DNA from: Acidisoma sp. L85
GTDB taxonomy: Bacteria; Pseudomonadota; Alphaproteobacteria; Acetobacterales; Acetobacteraceae
NCBI RefSeq assembly: GCF_009765865.1
Contig: NZ_LMUQ01000073.1
Coordinates: 218,111-282,110 of the forward strand
Reading direction: 5' to 3'
DNA: 64,000 nucleotides
In this document: in pieces, positions 28,862-38,446 of the stretch
Position numbering within the stretch: position 1 is the stretch's first letter
Layout: each line of letters begins with the position of its first letter
Position numbers and translations under genes: made by a program
The notes under the pieces: generated by a model
What the model was told of the DNA's origin: nothing
Seen by the model: the letters and a program-made list of their open reading frames with translations, nothing else
Database searches by the model: none

Positions 28862-29493
28862 GGCGACCAGCCTAGGAAATTGCCGAGAATGCGCAGACCG
28901 GTGGCCTGGCTCTTCTCCGGGTGGAATTGCGTCCCCGCCCGATTGCCCGAGGCCACCATAGCCACAACCGGACCACCGTAATCCGTCGTCGCCAGGCATT
29001 CCTCCGCAGCACCTTCAGCCAGAGCGAAGCTATGGACGAAATAGGCGTGGTCCCCGCGCTCCAACCCATCGAGCAAAGGATGGCTGCCAGGCTCGAAGTC
29101 GAGCTCGTTCCAGCCCATTTGCGGCAGCCGAAGGCCGGGCGCGGCCATGCGCGAAATCTCGCCGCCAATCCAGCCGAGGCCAGGTGTCGTGCCGAATTCC
29201 AACCCGCGCTCCGCCATAAGCTGCATGCCGACGCAGATGCCGAGGAAAGGCGCGCCGCCCGCGACCGCGCTTTCGATCGCCGGCCGCAGCCCGTCCACCG
29301 CGTCGAGACCGCCCATGCAATCCGCGAAGGCGCCCTGGCCCGGCAGCACGATGCGGTCGGCCTTAGCCACCATCTCGGGATCGGCGGTGATCACCACCTC
29401 GGCGGCGATCCCAGCCCGCTCCGCCGCCGTGGCAAGCGCCCGGGACGCGGAAGCGAGGTTGCCGCTGCCATAGTCGATAACCGCGACCTTCAT
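28858..29493 (-). CDS. hisH: HisH, glutaminase subunit of IGP synthase
   Basis: 211 residues, a class I glutamine amidotransferase. The nucleophile is Cys87 in GICVGMQL, and the His/Glu pair is in GTQFHPEKSQ. It feeds ammonia to HisF to make imidazole-glycerol phosphate and AICAR. It overlaps hisB and the GNAT gene by 4 nt on each side. hisF itself is not in the window. Confidence 0.94.
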   Translation of the reverse strand: MKVAVIDYGSGNLASASRALATAAERAGIAAEVVITADPEMVAKADRIVLPGQGAFADCMGGLDAVDGLRPAIESAVAGGAPFLGICVGMQLMAERGLEFGTTPGLGWIGGEISRMAAPGLRLPQMGWNELDFEPGSHPLLDGLERGDHAYFVHSFALAEGAAEECLATTDYGGPVVAMVASGNRAGTQFHPEKSQATGLRILGNFLGWSP

Positions 29494-30125
29494 CCGGCGA
29501 GCGATCCCTTCGTCGATGGCACGCGATCGAGCTGCCGGGCATCCGGCTCGACCGCCATGCGAAGCGCCCGCGCAGCGGCCTTGAAGCAGGCCTCGGCGAT
29601 ATGGTGATCGTTGCGCCCCGCCCTCTGGATCAGATGCAGCGCGAAAAGCCCGTTGGCGGAGAGCGCCCGAAAGAACTCCTCGAACAGCTCAGTATCCATC
29701 TCGCCGATCTTCGGCCGGGTGAAGCGCACCTGCCAGCCAAACGTGGCGCGGCCGGAGAGATCCACCGCCGCCTCAACCAGTGCCTCATCCATCGGCACCA
29801 CCGAATGGCCGTAGCGCGTGATGCCGCGCTTCTCACCGAGCGCCTGCAGGATCGCCTGGCCGAGCACGATGCCAACATCCTCGACGGTATGGTGGAAATC
29901 GACGTGAAGATCGCCCTGCGCCTGGATGTCCAGATCGAACAGCGCGTGGCGGCCGAGGGCGGTCAGCATATGGTCGAAGAAGCCGATGCCGGTTGCGGCG
30001 CGCACCTCGCCGGTGCCATCCAGATCGAGGCGAAGGGTGACCTCGGTCTCCGACGTGCGGCGGGTGAGGTGATGGCAGCGGGCAGCCGGAGGGGCGGGCG
30101 CATCCATGGCGCGTTCATAGTCCAT
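29490..30125 (-). CDS. hisB: HisB, imidazoleglycerol-phosphate dehydratase
   Basis: 211 residues, monofunctional (no phosphatase domain). The manganese-binding motifs are present: GFFDHML, DFHHTVEDVG, and DHHIAEACFKA. The ATG at 30125 has AGG upstream; a second ATG 18 nt later is an alternative. It is the first gene of hisB-hisH-GNAT-hisA-MATE. trpS ends 99 bp upstream on the same strand. Confidence 0.94.
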   Translation of the reverse strand: MDYERAMDAPAPPAARCHHLTRRTSETEVTLRLDLDGTGEVRAATGIGFFDHMLTALGRHALFDLDIQAQGDLHVDFHHTVEDVGIVLGQAILQALGEKRGITRYGHSVVPMDEALVEAAVDLSGRATFGWQVRFTRPKIGEMDTELFEEFFRALSANGLFALHLIQRAGRNDHHIAEACFKAAARALRMAVEPDARQLDRVPSTKGSLAG

Positions 30126-30224
30126 TAGAGGTTGCCTGTCGCGCCCGGACGGTGCCCGGCATATGACGATCCCGAGCGGATCAAGCACGCACCAAGGTCC
30201 TTCCGGGGCCGGGAAGACCTCATC

Positions 30225-31232
30225 TCAGCCGCGCCGCGCCGGCAGCAAGCCCACGCGGGCCTCGACCTCAGCGACAATCGGATCGGCGATCGAAGCCGCC
30301 CGCACCGCACCGGCCGACAGGATGGAGTCAACGTGGTCCGGATCGGCGAGCAGCCTCTTCGTCTCACGCGCGATAGGGGCAAGCTTGGTGACCGTGAGTT
30401 CGGCCAGGGCCTCCTTGAATGCCGAGAAACCTTGGCCGCCGAACTGTTCCAGCACCGCCGTCGCCGTCGTCTCGGCCAGAGCCGCATAGATGCCGATGAG
30501 ATTGCGCGCCTCGGCCCGCCCTTCCAGGCCCGCTGGCTCGCTCGGCAGCGGCTCGGGGTCAGTGCGCGCGCGCCGGATCTTGGCGGCGATAACCTCGGGC
30601 TCGTCATTGAGGTTGATCCGGCTCTGGTCGGAGGGATCGGATTTCGACATTTTCTTCGTGCCGTCGCGCAACGACATGACACGCGTCGCTCCGCCGATGA
30701 TCAATGGCTCGATTGTGGGAAAGAACTCGCCGCCATAGTCGTGGTTGAATTTCTGGCCGATATCATTGGCCAGCTCCAAATGCTGCTTCTGGTCATCCCC
30801 AACTGGTACCCGGGTAGCGTGATATGCCAGGATGTCAGCGGCCATGAGATTGGGGTAAACATAGAGACCGGCCGACGCCGCCTCACGGTCCTTACCCGCC
30901 TTATCCTTGAATTGGGTCATGCGGTTCAGCCAGCCTAGCCGTGCAACGCAATTGAAAATCCAGGCGAGGCGGACGTGGGCCGGAACGGCCGATTGATGAA
31001 ACAGGATATGACGGTCGGGATCGACACCACAGGCAACGATAACCGCGGCCATTTCCCGCGTCTGGCGCCTCAGCGCTTCCGGCTCCTGCCATACCGTGAG
31101 CGCATGGAGGTCAACGACGCAATACAAGCATTCGTGGTCGGATTGCAGGGCGACCCAGTTCCGGATGGCGCCAAGGTAATTGCCAAGAGTTGGGATTCCG
31201 GAAGGCTGGATCCCCGAGAATACGCGTTGCAT
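30225..31232 (-). CDS. trpS: tryptophanyl-tRNA synthetase
   Basis: 335 residues, a class I synthetase. The HIGH-type motif appears as PTLGNYLGA at about 13-21 and KMSKSD is conserved near residue 195. The start at 31232 ([12 protein letters not shown]) matches the family; the longer frame adds arginine-rich residues. It is divergent from the RND pump genes. Confidence 0.95.
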   Translation of the reverse strand: MQRVFSGIQPSGIPTLGNYLGAIRNWVALQSDHECLYCVVDLHALTVWQEPEALRRQTREMAAVIVACGVDPDRHILFHQSAVPAHVRLAWIFNCVARLGWLNRMTQFKDKAGKDREAASAGLYVYPNLMAADILAYHATRVPVGDDQKQHLELANDIGQKFNHDYGGEFFPTIEPLIIGGATRVMSLRDGTKKMSKSDPSDQSRINLNDEPEVIAAKIRRARTDPEPLPSEPAGLEGRAEARNLIGIYAALAETTATAVLEQFGGQGFSAFKEALAELTVTKLAPIARETKRLLADPDHVDSILSAGAVRAASIADPIVAEVEARVGLLPARRG

Positions 31233-31337
31233 GGACCTTGATCTCCTGTCGCCGGCGGCGGCTTTTCCGCGCAACTGGCGGGAACGTCAATCGCCGAACC
31301 ACCGGGCAGACGCGATGCTGCGCCGCGCCATGCAAGT

Positions 31338-31351
31338 TGACCGATCGGTCA
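31338..31351. promoter_or_regulatory. 14-bp palindrome, probable TetR-family operator
   Basis: TGACCGATCGGTCA is a perfect 14-bp palindrome in the trpS/RND intergenic region. It overlaps a possible -35 box TTGACC (31337-31342), with TAAAGA 18 nt later as a weak -10. Operators of this type are typical of AcrR/TetR repressors of RND pumps. No tetR gene lies adjacent. Confidence 0.55.
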
Positions 31352-31405
31352 GCTCGTCTCTAAAGATTGCGCCGTCGCCTGTAAGTGAGCGTTAGGATGG
31401 CCCGA

Positions 31406-32584
31406 ATGAGGCTCCGCTACCCCGCCGCCGCTTTTCTCCTTGCCGGGTCGCTCGCTGCCAGTGGCACGGCTGCCCGCGCCCAGATGGGTGGTGGACCGCC
31501 TGCTGTTGGTGTGGTGAAGGCCGAGCTGAAGCCGATCTACCAGTCCAGCCAATATGTCGGCCGCATCCAGGCGATCAACCGCGTAACACTCCAGGCCCGT
31601 GTCATTGGCTTCCTCGAGCAGCGGAATTTCAAGGAAGGCAGCGACGTCAAGAAGGACCAAGTTCTCTTCGTGATCGAGCAGCCGCCCTATAAGGCAGCCG
31701 TGCTCCAAGCCCAGGGCGCGGTCGCCCAGGCTCAGGCCCAGCTTCGCAATGCGACGATCAGCCTCGGCCGTTCCCGCACCCTGCTCAATACGCCAGCCGG
31801 CCAGCAATCCACCGTGGATACCGACGTCGCGACAGCCGGGTCCAATCAGGGGCAGCTCATGACGGCGCAGGCGCAGCTCCTGCAGGCCGAAATCAATCTC
31901 GGCTATACGACCATCGCTGCCCCCGTCGATGGCCGGATCGGCCTTTCAACCGACCCCGGCAACGTCGTCTCGCCCACCAGCGGCTCGCTCGCGACGATCG
32001 TGAGCCAGGATCCGGAATACGTGCTCTTTCCGGTGTCCGAGCTCGCCTTGAACCAGCTTCAGGATGAATATTCCGGCAAAGGCGGCCTCCAGGCGCTGAC
32101 CGTTAAACTTCAGCTCCCTGACGGCAAGATGTACGACAAAACGGCGAAGATCGACTTCTCCGGCATCTCCGTGAGCTCCTCCACCGACACCGTGACACTG
32201 CGCGCGGTGGTGGCCAATCCGAACCGCGGCGCACCTGACGGAACCGAGGGCAATCGCACCCTCGTGGATGGCGGCTTTGTGACCGTCTACCTGCAGTCGG
32301 CCTCGCCCGAGCAGCAGATCACCGTGCCACGCTCGGCGATCCTGGCCGACCAGCAGGGCGACTATGTCTTCGTCGTTGGGGCCGATTCCAAGGCCCAGCG
32401 CCGCAACGTCACGCTGGCTGATTCGGCGAATGTCCTGGCCGTCGTCACCTCCGGCCTCAAGCCCGGCGAGACCGTTGTCGCCGACGGTGTACAGCGGGTG
32501 AAGCCGGGCGCTTCCGTCAAGCCGGTGCCCTATACGCCGCCCAATTACGATGCCTCGGCTGGGACGAGCGGAACTGCCAACTAG
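31406..32584 (+). CDS. RND efflux periplasmic adaptor (membrane fusion protein)
   Basis: 392 residues with an N-terminal signal peptide ending TAARA. It has the AcrA order: barrel-sandwich (lipoyl) halves, a hairpin with two long helices (KAAVLQAQGAVAQAQAQ), a beta-barrel with APVDGRIGLS, and a membrane-proximal end. It bridges the inner-membrane pump to an outer-membrane channel. The ATG at 31406 has AGGA 8 nt upstream; ATG 31397 and GTG 31385 are alternatives. Its stop abuts the pump gene directly. No outer-membrane factor gene is present here. Confidence 0.9.
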   Translation: MRLRYPAAAFLLAGSLAASGTAARAQMGGGPPAVGVVKAELKPIYQSSQYVGRIQAINRVTLQARVIGFLEQRNFKEGSDVKKDQVLFVIEQPPYKAAVLQAQGAVAQAQAQLRNATISLGRSRTLLNTPAGQQSTVDTDVATAGSNQGQLMTAQAQLLQAEINLGYTTIAAPVDGRIGLSTDPGNVVSPTSGSLATIVSQDPEYVLFPVSELALNQLQDEYSGKGGLQALTVKLQLPDGKMYDKTAKIDFSGISVSSSTDTVTLRAVVANPNRGAPDGTEGNRTLVDGGFVTVYLQSASPEQQITVPRSAILADQQGDYVFVVGADSKAQRRNVTLADSANVLAVVTSGLKPGETVVADGVQRVKPGASVKPVPYTPPNYDASAGTSGTAN

Positions 32585-35500
32585 ATGATTTCCTCCGTCT
32601 TCATCGATCGGCCGCGGCTCGCCGTCGTCATCGCGGTTCTGATCACGCTCGCCGGCTTGCTGGCGCTGCTGCGCATCCCTGTCGCGCAGTTCCCCGACAT
32701 CGTGCCGCCGCAGGTCTCGGTCACCACCAGCTATCCGGGCGCTTCGGCCGCCGTGGTGGAGGCGACCGTCGCGCAGCCGCTCGAGGCGCAGATCGTCGGC
32801 GCTGACAAGATGCTGTACATGCGCTCGTACAGTGGCAACGACGGCAGCTACAGCCTGACCGTCAGCTTCGCGCTCGGCACCGATCCCAACATCGACGTGG
32901 TGAACGTCGAAAACCGCGTAACCCAGGCGCTGTCGCAGCTCCCGCAGCAGGTCCAGCTCGAAGGCGTCCAGCTGCGGCAGAAGTCTTCCGCCATTTTGCA
33001 GTTCGTTATCTTCTCGAGCCCGAAGAAGACGCTCAAACCGCTCTTCATCAGCAACTACATTACGATCAACGTGCTCGACGTGCTGTCGCGCACGCCGGGC
33101 GTGGGTCAGGCCTTCCTGTTCGGCGCGCAGAACTACTCGATGCGTATCTGGATGAACACGGCGCGGCTGACCCAGCTCAACCTGGCGCCGCTTGACATCA
33201 TCAACGCGATCAACAGCCAGAACGTGCAGGCGGCGGTAGGCACCATCGGTGCCGAACCAATCGGTCCCGAGCAGCAGTTCCAGGTCAATATCCAGACCCA
33301 GGGGCGCCTCGTCACGCCGACACAGTTCGGCAATATCGTACTGCGTGCCAACCAGGACGGCTCGATCCTGCGCATCAAGGATGTCGCGCGAATAGAACTC
33401 GGCGCGCAGAGCCAGGACACCCAGGCGCAGCTCGACGGCGCGCCGGCGCTGGGCATCGGTATCTACCTGGAACCGGGCGCCAATGCGGTCGCGACCTCGC
33501 AGCGGGTGCGCGATGTCATCGCCGATCTGTCTAAGCGGTTCCCGCCGGACCTCAAAGCCCAGGTCATCTACGACACCAGCGACTTCGTGAACGACACCAT
33601 CCACGAGGTGGTCAAGACCATCCTGGAAGCCTTTGCCCTCGTCGTGCTCGTCGTCTTCCTATTCCTCGGCGGCAATATCCGGGCGACCATCATTCCCGCT
33701 GTCGCGGTGCCTGTAAGCCTCATCGGCGCCTTCGCGATCCTGCTCGCCCTCGGCTTCTCGGCCAATACGATTTCGATGCTGGCGCTCGTCGTGGCGATCG
33801 GCGTGGTGGTTGATGACGCGATCGTCGTGGTCGAAAACGTCGAACGCGTCATGGAGGAGAGACCGGATTTAACCCCGGCCGATGCCACCAAGCTCGCGAT
33901 GCGGCAGATCTTCGGCCCCATCATCGCGATCTCGCTGGTGCTGCTGTCGGTGTTCGTACCGGTAGGCTTCATCCCCGGCCTGTCGGGCCAGCTCTTCAAG
34001 CAATTTGCGGTCACCATCAGCGTGACCATGTTGATCTCGGCCACCAATGCGCTGACGCTTTCGCCCGCCCTCTGCGCGCTCTTCCTGCGACCGGTGAAGA
34101 ATCGAGAGACCCGCAAGGGACCCTTCTCGCGCCTCAGCCGCGGCATCGACCATGTGCGAGACGGCTACGGCAATGTCGTCGCGCGCCTCGTGCGCTTCGC
34201 CCTGCTCGTGGTTCCCGTCATCGCGATCGCTGCCGCAGTGGTTCTGTTCCTGGCAGCGCGAACACCCGGCGGCTTCCTTCCTGAAGAAGATCAGGGCGCC
34301 TACTTCACGGCTGTCCAGCTCCCGGACGGCGCATCCATCAACCGCACACAGGGGATCGTCGATCGCGTCGCCGGCATGATCAAGGCCGAAGACGGCGTCG
34401 CCCACGTTATCTCGATCGTCGGCTACTCGATCCTGGACGGCGCGGCGGAGCCTAACGCGGCCTTCGTCGTGGCGAGGCTGGCCGGCTTCTCCCATCGCAC
34501 CCATCCCGCGCAAACGGTCAACGCCTTGATCGGCCGCATGTTCGGTGAGTCTCAGCAGATCCTCGGGGCCAACGTCTTCCCGTTCAATCTGCCGCCCATC
34601 ATCGGCCTCTCAACCGGTGGCGGCTTCGAATACCAGATGCAGGCGCTAAACGGGCAGGAGCCGCAGGACATGGCCTCGGTCCTCGGCAGCCTGCTCGTTG
34701 CGGCCAATACCGACCCGCGCCTCAGCCGTGTCTTCTCGACCTTCTCGGCCAGCAACCCCTCGGTCTATCTCAACATCGACCGCGACAAGGCGCAGGCGCT
34801 CGGCGTCAATATCAACGACATCTTCACTACGCTCCAGGCGACGATGGGCGGCTTCTACATCAACAACTTCAACCTGTTCGGCCGCGTCTGGCAGGTCAAC
34901 GTCGAGGGCGAGGGCAAGGACCGCAACGCCTTTGCCTCCTTGTGGAAGATCTACATTCGCAATGCCCAGGGCGACATGGTGCCCCTGCGTTCCCTCGCGA
35001 CGATGAGCATCGTCACGGGTCCACAGGTCATCACGCGCTACAACAACGTCCGCTCGGTCACGATCGACGGCTCGCCGGCACCCGGCGAATCCTCCTCGCA
35101 GGCGCTCGCCGCGATGGAACAGATTTCCGACAAGGTGCTGCCCAACGGCTATGGCTACGAGTGGACAGGCACCGCCTATCAGGAGATCCAGGCGGGCGGA
35201 CAGACCGGCATCGTGCTCGCGCTCGCCGTGCTCTTTGCCTATTTGTTCCTCGTCGCTCTCTATGAGAGCTGGACCATCCCGATGTCCGTTCTGATCTCGG
35301 TGGTGGTCGCCGCCGTCGGCGCCTTCATCGGACTGACTGTCACCGGTCTGGCTCTCAATCTCTATGCCCAGATCGGCCTCGTCACCCTGATCGCGCTCTC
35401 GGCCAAGAACGGCATTCTAATCGTGGAATTCGCCAAAGAGCAGCGCGAGATGGGCAAGCCGATCCGTCAGGCGGCGGTCGAGGGTTCCAAGCTGCGATTC

Positions 35501-35788
35501 CGCGCGGTGATGATGACATCCTTCGCCTTCATCCTCGGCCTCGTGCCGCTGGTGATCGCGACGGGCGCGGCGCAGATCAGCCGCCGCTCGGTGGGCACGC
35601 CGGTGTTCTTCGGCATGATCGCCGCGAGCTTCGTGGGCATCTTCGTGATCCCGATGCTCTACACGGTCTTCCAGACCATGCGCGAATGGGCCCGCGTCCA
35701 TATCTTCCGCATGAAGGCGATGGAATTCCACGAAGCACCGCACGCTCCGCCTCCAAGCGAACCTCTACCGGGGCCCGAGCACCACTAG
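32585..35788 (+). CDS. RND multidrug efflux permease (HAE1/AcrB type)
   Basis: 1067 residues, the usual length, with twelve membrane segments and two large periplasmic loops. It starts [16 protein letters not shown]. The proton-relay aspartates are in [18 protein letters not shown] of TM4, and the Lys of TM10 lies in [15 protein letters not shown]. It exports hydrophobic drugs or solvents using the proton gradient. It follows the adaptor with no gap. A palindromic repeat element lies after its stop. Confidence 0.95.
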   Translation: MISSVFIDRPRLAVVIAVLITLAGLLALLRIPVAQFPDIVPPQVSVTTSYPGASAAVVEATVAQPLEAQIVGADKMLYMRSYSGNDGSYSLTVSFALGTDPNIDVVNVENRVTQALSQLPQQVQLEGVQLRQKSSAILQFVIFSSPKKTLKPLFISNYITINVLDVLSRTPGVGQAFLFGAQNYSMRIWMNTARLTQLNLAPLDIINAINSQNVQAAVGTIGAEPIGPEQQFQVNIQTQGRLVTPTQFGNIVLRANQDGSILRIKDVARIELGAQSQDTQAQLDGAPALGIGIYLEPGANAVATSQRVRDVIADLSKRFPPDLKAQVIYDTSDFVNDTIHEVVKTILEAFALVVLVVFLFLGGNIRATIIPAVAVPVSLIGAFAILLALGFSANTISMLALVVAIGVVVDDAIVVVENVERVMEERPDLTPADATKLAMRQIFGPIIAISLVLLSVFVPVGFIPGLSGQLFKQFAVTISVTMLISATNALTLSPALCALFLRPVKNRETRKGPFSRLSRGIDHVRDGYGNVVARLVRFALLVVPVIAIAAAVVLFLAARTPGGFLPEEDQGAYFTAVQLPDGASINRTQGIVDRVAGMIKAEDGVAHVISIVGYSILDGAAEPNAAFVVARLAGFSHRTHPAQTVNALIGRMFGESQQILGANVFPFNLPPIIGLSTGGGFEYQMQALNGQEPQDMASVLGSLLVAANTDPRLSRVFSTFSASNPSVYLNIDRDKAQALGVNINDIFTTLQATMGGFYINNFNLFGRVWQVNVEGEGKDRNAFASLWKIYIRNAQGDMVPLRSLATMSIVTGPQVITRYNNVRSVTIDGSPAPGESSSQALAAMEQISDKVLPNGYGYEWTGTAYQEIQAGGQTGIVLALAVLFAYLFLVALYESWTIPMSVLISVVVAAVGAFIGLTVTGLALNLYAQIGLVTLIALSAKNGILIVEFAKEQREMGKPIRQAAVEGSKLRFRAVMMTSFAFILGLVPLVIATGAAQISRRSVGTPVFFGMIAASFVGIFVIPMLYTVFQTMREWARVHIFRMKAMEFHEAPHAPPPSEPLPGPEHH

Positions 35789-35825
35789 AGCAGAATGTCT
35801 CTGATCCGGACGGTGCTATTTCACC

Positions 35826-35909
35826 CCGTCATGCTCTGCAAAGGCCGAGAATCCACGCCTTCGTGGAGCGAGCAAGGCGTGGATGGCACGCCTTCGCGTG
35901 CCATGACGG
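35826..35909. repeat. REP-like palindromic element
   Basis: 84 bp bounded by CCGTCATG and CATGACGG. Inside are an 11-bp perfect stem (35851-35861 with 35874-35884) and a 9-bp perfect stem with a CTTC loop (35883-35904). The layout matches dispersed extragenic palindromes I know from alphaproteobacterial genomes. It lies between the convergent RND and dehydratase genes and may also serve as a two-way terminator. No second copy was noticed in this window. Confidence 0.7.
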
Positions 35910-35962
35910 ATCTTTGGGTCGCGGTTCAATTGGATCACCACGCGGCCTAGCTTGGCGCCTTT

Positions 35963-36943
35963 TTAGGCCAGTGTCGCCAGCGCTCGCTCGAAGATCACCG
36001 GATCGACATTGCCGCCGCTGAGAACCACGGCGGTCGTGCGATCCCGTCCGTCAAAGGCGCCGGACAGCAAGGCGGCAAGTCCAATCGCGCCACTCGGTTC
36101 CAGCACGAGTTTGAGGTGCAGGAACGCGAAAGCCATCGCCCGCAGCACTGCGTCATCGGTCACCACCACTCCGCCCGCCAGCCGCTCGCGGTTGATCGCG
36201 AAGGTGAGTTCGCCCGGAGACGCCGACATCAGCCCATCGCAAAGAACCGAACCGCCATCGCCGTTCTGCTCCCGCTGGCCCGACAGCAGCGAACGGCGCA
36301 GATCGTCCCGCCCCTCCGGCTCCAGGGCATAGACACGAGCCGACGAGAAATCATGCTCCAGCGCCAGTGTGCAGCCCGCGATAAGACCCCCGCCGCTTAC
36401 CGGCACCAGCAGCGCATCGATGTCGAGCCCCCCAGCCGCCGCATCCTCGGCGAGTTCCAGCGCGGCGGTTGCCTGGCCGGCGATGACATGCGGATGGTCA
36501 AAGGGCGGGATGACCGCCGCGCCGATCCGCTCTGCCTCCGCGCGGGCCAGCGCTTCGCGATCGTCTCGCAGACGGTCGAAGGGAATGACGGTCGCGCCCC
36601 AGCCGCGCGTCGCGGCGGTTTTGATCGCTGGCGCATCGGCCGGCATGAAAATCGTGGCCGGCATCCCCACCGACGCCGCCGCATAGGCGACTGCCTGCGC
36701 ATGATTGCCCGAGGAAAAGGCGACAACCCCCGCGCGATGGCCCGCTTCCGCGAGGCTCAGCACCGCGTTCATGGCTCCGCGCAGCTTGAAACTGCCGGTG
36801 TGCTGCAAAGCCTCGGGCTTGAGCAGAACGGTGCCGCCGATGGCGCGATCGAGCACCGCGCTCCGCAGCAGCGGCGTATGCCGCACCCGGTCACCGATCC
36901 GCGCGCGGGCGGCCATAAGGTCATCATAACTGGGCGGCATCAT
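35963..36943 (-). CDS. threonine/serine dehydratase-like PLP enzyme
   Basis: 326 residues of fold-type II PLP family. The PLP lysine is in GSFKLRGAMNAV (about residue 50), followed by SSGNHAQAVAYAA, the glycine-rich phosphate loop VSGGGLIAG and LSGGN near the end. It lacks the C-terminal ACT domain of biosynthetic IlvA, so it resembles catabolic threonine dehydratase or serine racemase. Specificity is open. It starts 2 bp after the glycosyltransferase stop, so it is in the same operon. Met-Met at the start makes the exact ATG uncertain by one codon. Confidence 0.82.
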   Translation of the reverse strand: MMPPSYDDLMAARARIGDRVRHTPLLRSAVLDRAIGGTVLLKPEALQHTGSFKLRGAMNAVLSLAEAGHRAGVVAFSSGNHAQAVAYAAASVGMPATIFMPADAPAIKTAATRGWGATVIPFDRLRDDREALARAEAERIGAAVIPPFDHPHVIAGQATAALELAEDAAAGGLDIDALLVPVSGGGLIAGCTLALEHDFSSARVYALEPEGRDDLRRSLLSGQREQNGDGGSVLCDGLMSASPGELTFAINRERLAGGVVVTDDAVLRAMAFAFLHLKLVLEPSGAIGLAALLSGAFDGRDRTTAVVLSGGNVDPVIFERALATLA

Positions 36944-36945
36944 CG

Positions 36946-38421
36946 TCAAGGCGCGTCTCCTGAGGGCAAACGTGTCAGCAACTGGCCTGCGTTCGGACCC
37001 GCGGTGATGGCATAGAGGGTATAACTCTCGCCAATCCGGCCATGGCGTCCGCGTCCGATATCGCCGGTCTTCGCGATCGCCGACCAGGGGGCCGCGTCGG
37101 GCGCCGTGCGGCGGCGATCGGTCCGCACGAGCAAGCCGAGTGCCCCAGGCGCAAGGGTGGCGCGCGGCAAGCGGAACAGGAACCAACGCGGGTCCTCGGC
37201 CACCAGCGGCAATGTCGCCGGCAAGCGCAAGGCGAGTTCGCCCGCCAGGCCATATTCATCGACAGCGACGAAACTCGCCTTCATCGCTTTTGCGCGATCC
37301 TCCACGGTGGCGGCGAAAGGCGCCCAGCCACCAAGCACGCGAATCGTCGGATCGCTCACTCCACCGAGCGGCAGCGGGCTCCCTATCGCTTGCACGTAAA
37401 CGAGGAGGGTTAACGCGAAACCAAGCCCGATCGCCGGCCGCAAGATCCGCGCTGTCAGCGGCACGGCGATCGCGGCGATGACGGCGGCCGGATAGACGAT
37501 CTCCGGCCAATTCCCCTGCACCCGGTCACCCAGCGCGTGCTGCACGAAGACGAGGGCGGGCAGCACGCCCAGCGCCACGAGCAATCCCGCCGCCGGGTCG
37601 CGCGTCGAAACGGCGCGGCGCGTCGCCGTCCACAGACCCATCACGCACAGCACGAAGATGAGCGGCGTCGCCAAACCAAGCTGCCCGCCAATCAGCTCGC
37701 CAAGGAACTGCATGGCGCGCGCCGGATGCCAGGAGCCTGTGCGGCCTCCCTGTTTGAGGAAACTCGCCCAGTGATGGTCGGCATTCCACAGGATGACCGG
37801 CAAGAACAACAGCAGCGCCAGCAGCAGCCCAACCCAGGGCCGTGGATCCCGCAGCCAGCGCCGTCCCGCCGGAAGCAGCAGCAACCAAAGCCCAATCCCC
37901 GGCAGCAGCAGCGCCGCGGTGTATTTGCTGACGAGCGCCAATCCCGCTGCGACCCCGACCGCAATCCACCACCAGCCCGAATCGCCGGAAACAATGCGCG
38001 CCATCGCCCAAAGCGTGGCGATCCAGAACAACAGCAGCGGCGTATCGGGCGTCATCAAGGCGCCACCCGCGCCGAACAACAGCGTCCCGTTGAGCAGCGC
38101 CGCCGAGGCATAGCCTCGGCCCGCACCCAAACGCCGTGCGGCATCCTGGATCATCAGTGAACCAGCCGCCGCCGAAAGCGGCGCCAGCAGCCGGATGCCG
38201 CAACCCCCGTCGCCGCAAAGCGCCGTGCCAATCCTCACCCACAGCGCCACCATCGGCGGATGGTCGAGAAACCCCGGCGCCAGCGCGCGCGACCATATCC
38301 AGTAATAAGCCTCGTCGGGCGACACCGGTACCGCCGCCGCCACTGCGAGCCGCAGCACCGTGAGGCCGCCAATGGCGAGAAGGAAAAGGGAATAGTCGGA
38401 GGGGCGGCTGCGGCCAGTCAT
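36946..38421 (-). CDS. GT39/ArnT-like membrane glycosyltransferase
   Basis: 491 residues with about ten hydrophobic segments. The PVSPDEAYYWIWSRALAPGF segment after TM1 contains the catalytic-type Asp-Glu pair of GT-C enzymes (PMT_2/ArnT), and LDHPPMVAL and MTPDTPLLLFWI are conserved in the family. Such enzymes move sugars from polyprenyl-phosphate donors to lipid A or proteins. The upstream GT2-GtrA gene could make the polyprenyl sugar donor. The acceptor is unknown. Confidence 0.83.
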   Translation of the reverse strand: MTGRSRPSDYSLFLLAIGGLTVLRLAVAAAVPVSPDEAYYWIWSRALAPGFLDHPPMVALWVRIGTALCGDGGCGIRLLAPLSAAAGSLMIQDAARRLGAGRGYASAALLNGTLLFGAGGALMTPDTPLLLFWIATLWAMARIVSGDSGWWWIAVGVAAGLALVSKYTAALLLPGIGLWLLLLPAGRRWLRDPRPWVGLLLALLLFLPVILWNADHHWASFLKQGGRTGSWHPARAMQFLGELIGGQLGLATPLIFVLCVMGLWTATRRAVSTRDPAAGLLVALGVLPALVFVQHALGDRVQGNWPEIVYPAAVIAAIAVPLTARILRPAIGLGFALTLLVYVQAIGSPLPLGGVSDPTIRVLGGWAPFAATVEDRAKAMKASFVAVDEYGLAGELALRLPATLPLVAEDPRWFLFRLPRATLAPGALGLLVRTDRRRTAPDAAPWSAIAKTGDIGRGRHGRIGESYTLYAITAGPNAGQLLTRLPSGDAP

Positions 38422-38446
38422 GCTGGCCGCAGCCTATGCCCGAGGC

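Noticed and set aside
31946-33604. 552-codon reverse frame inside the RND genes
   Set aside because: Lies fully within the adaptor and pump genes; its protein is rich in Arg, His and Asp as shadow frames usually are.
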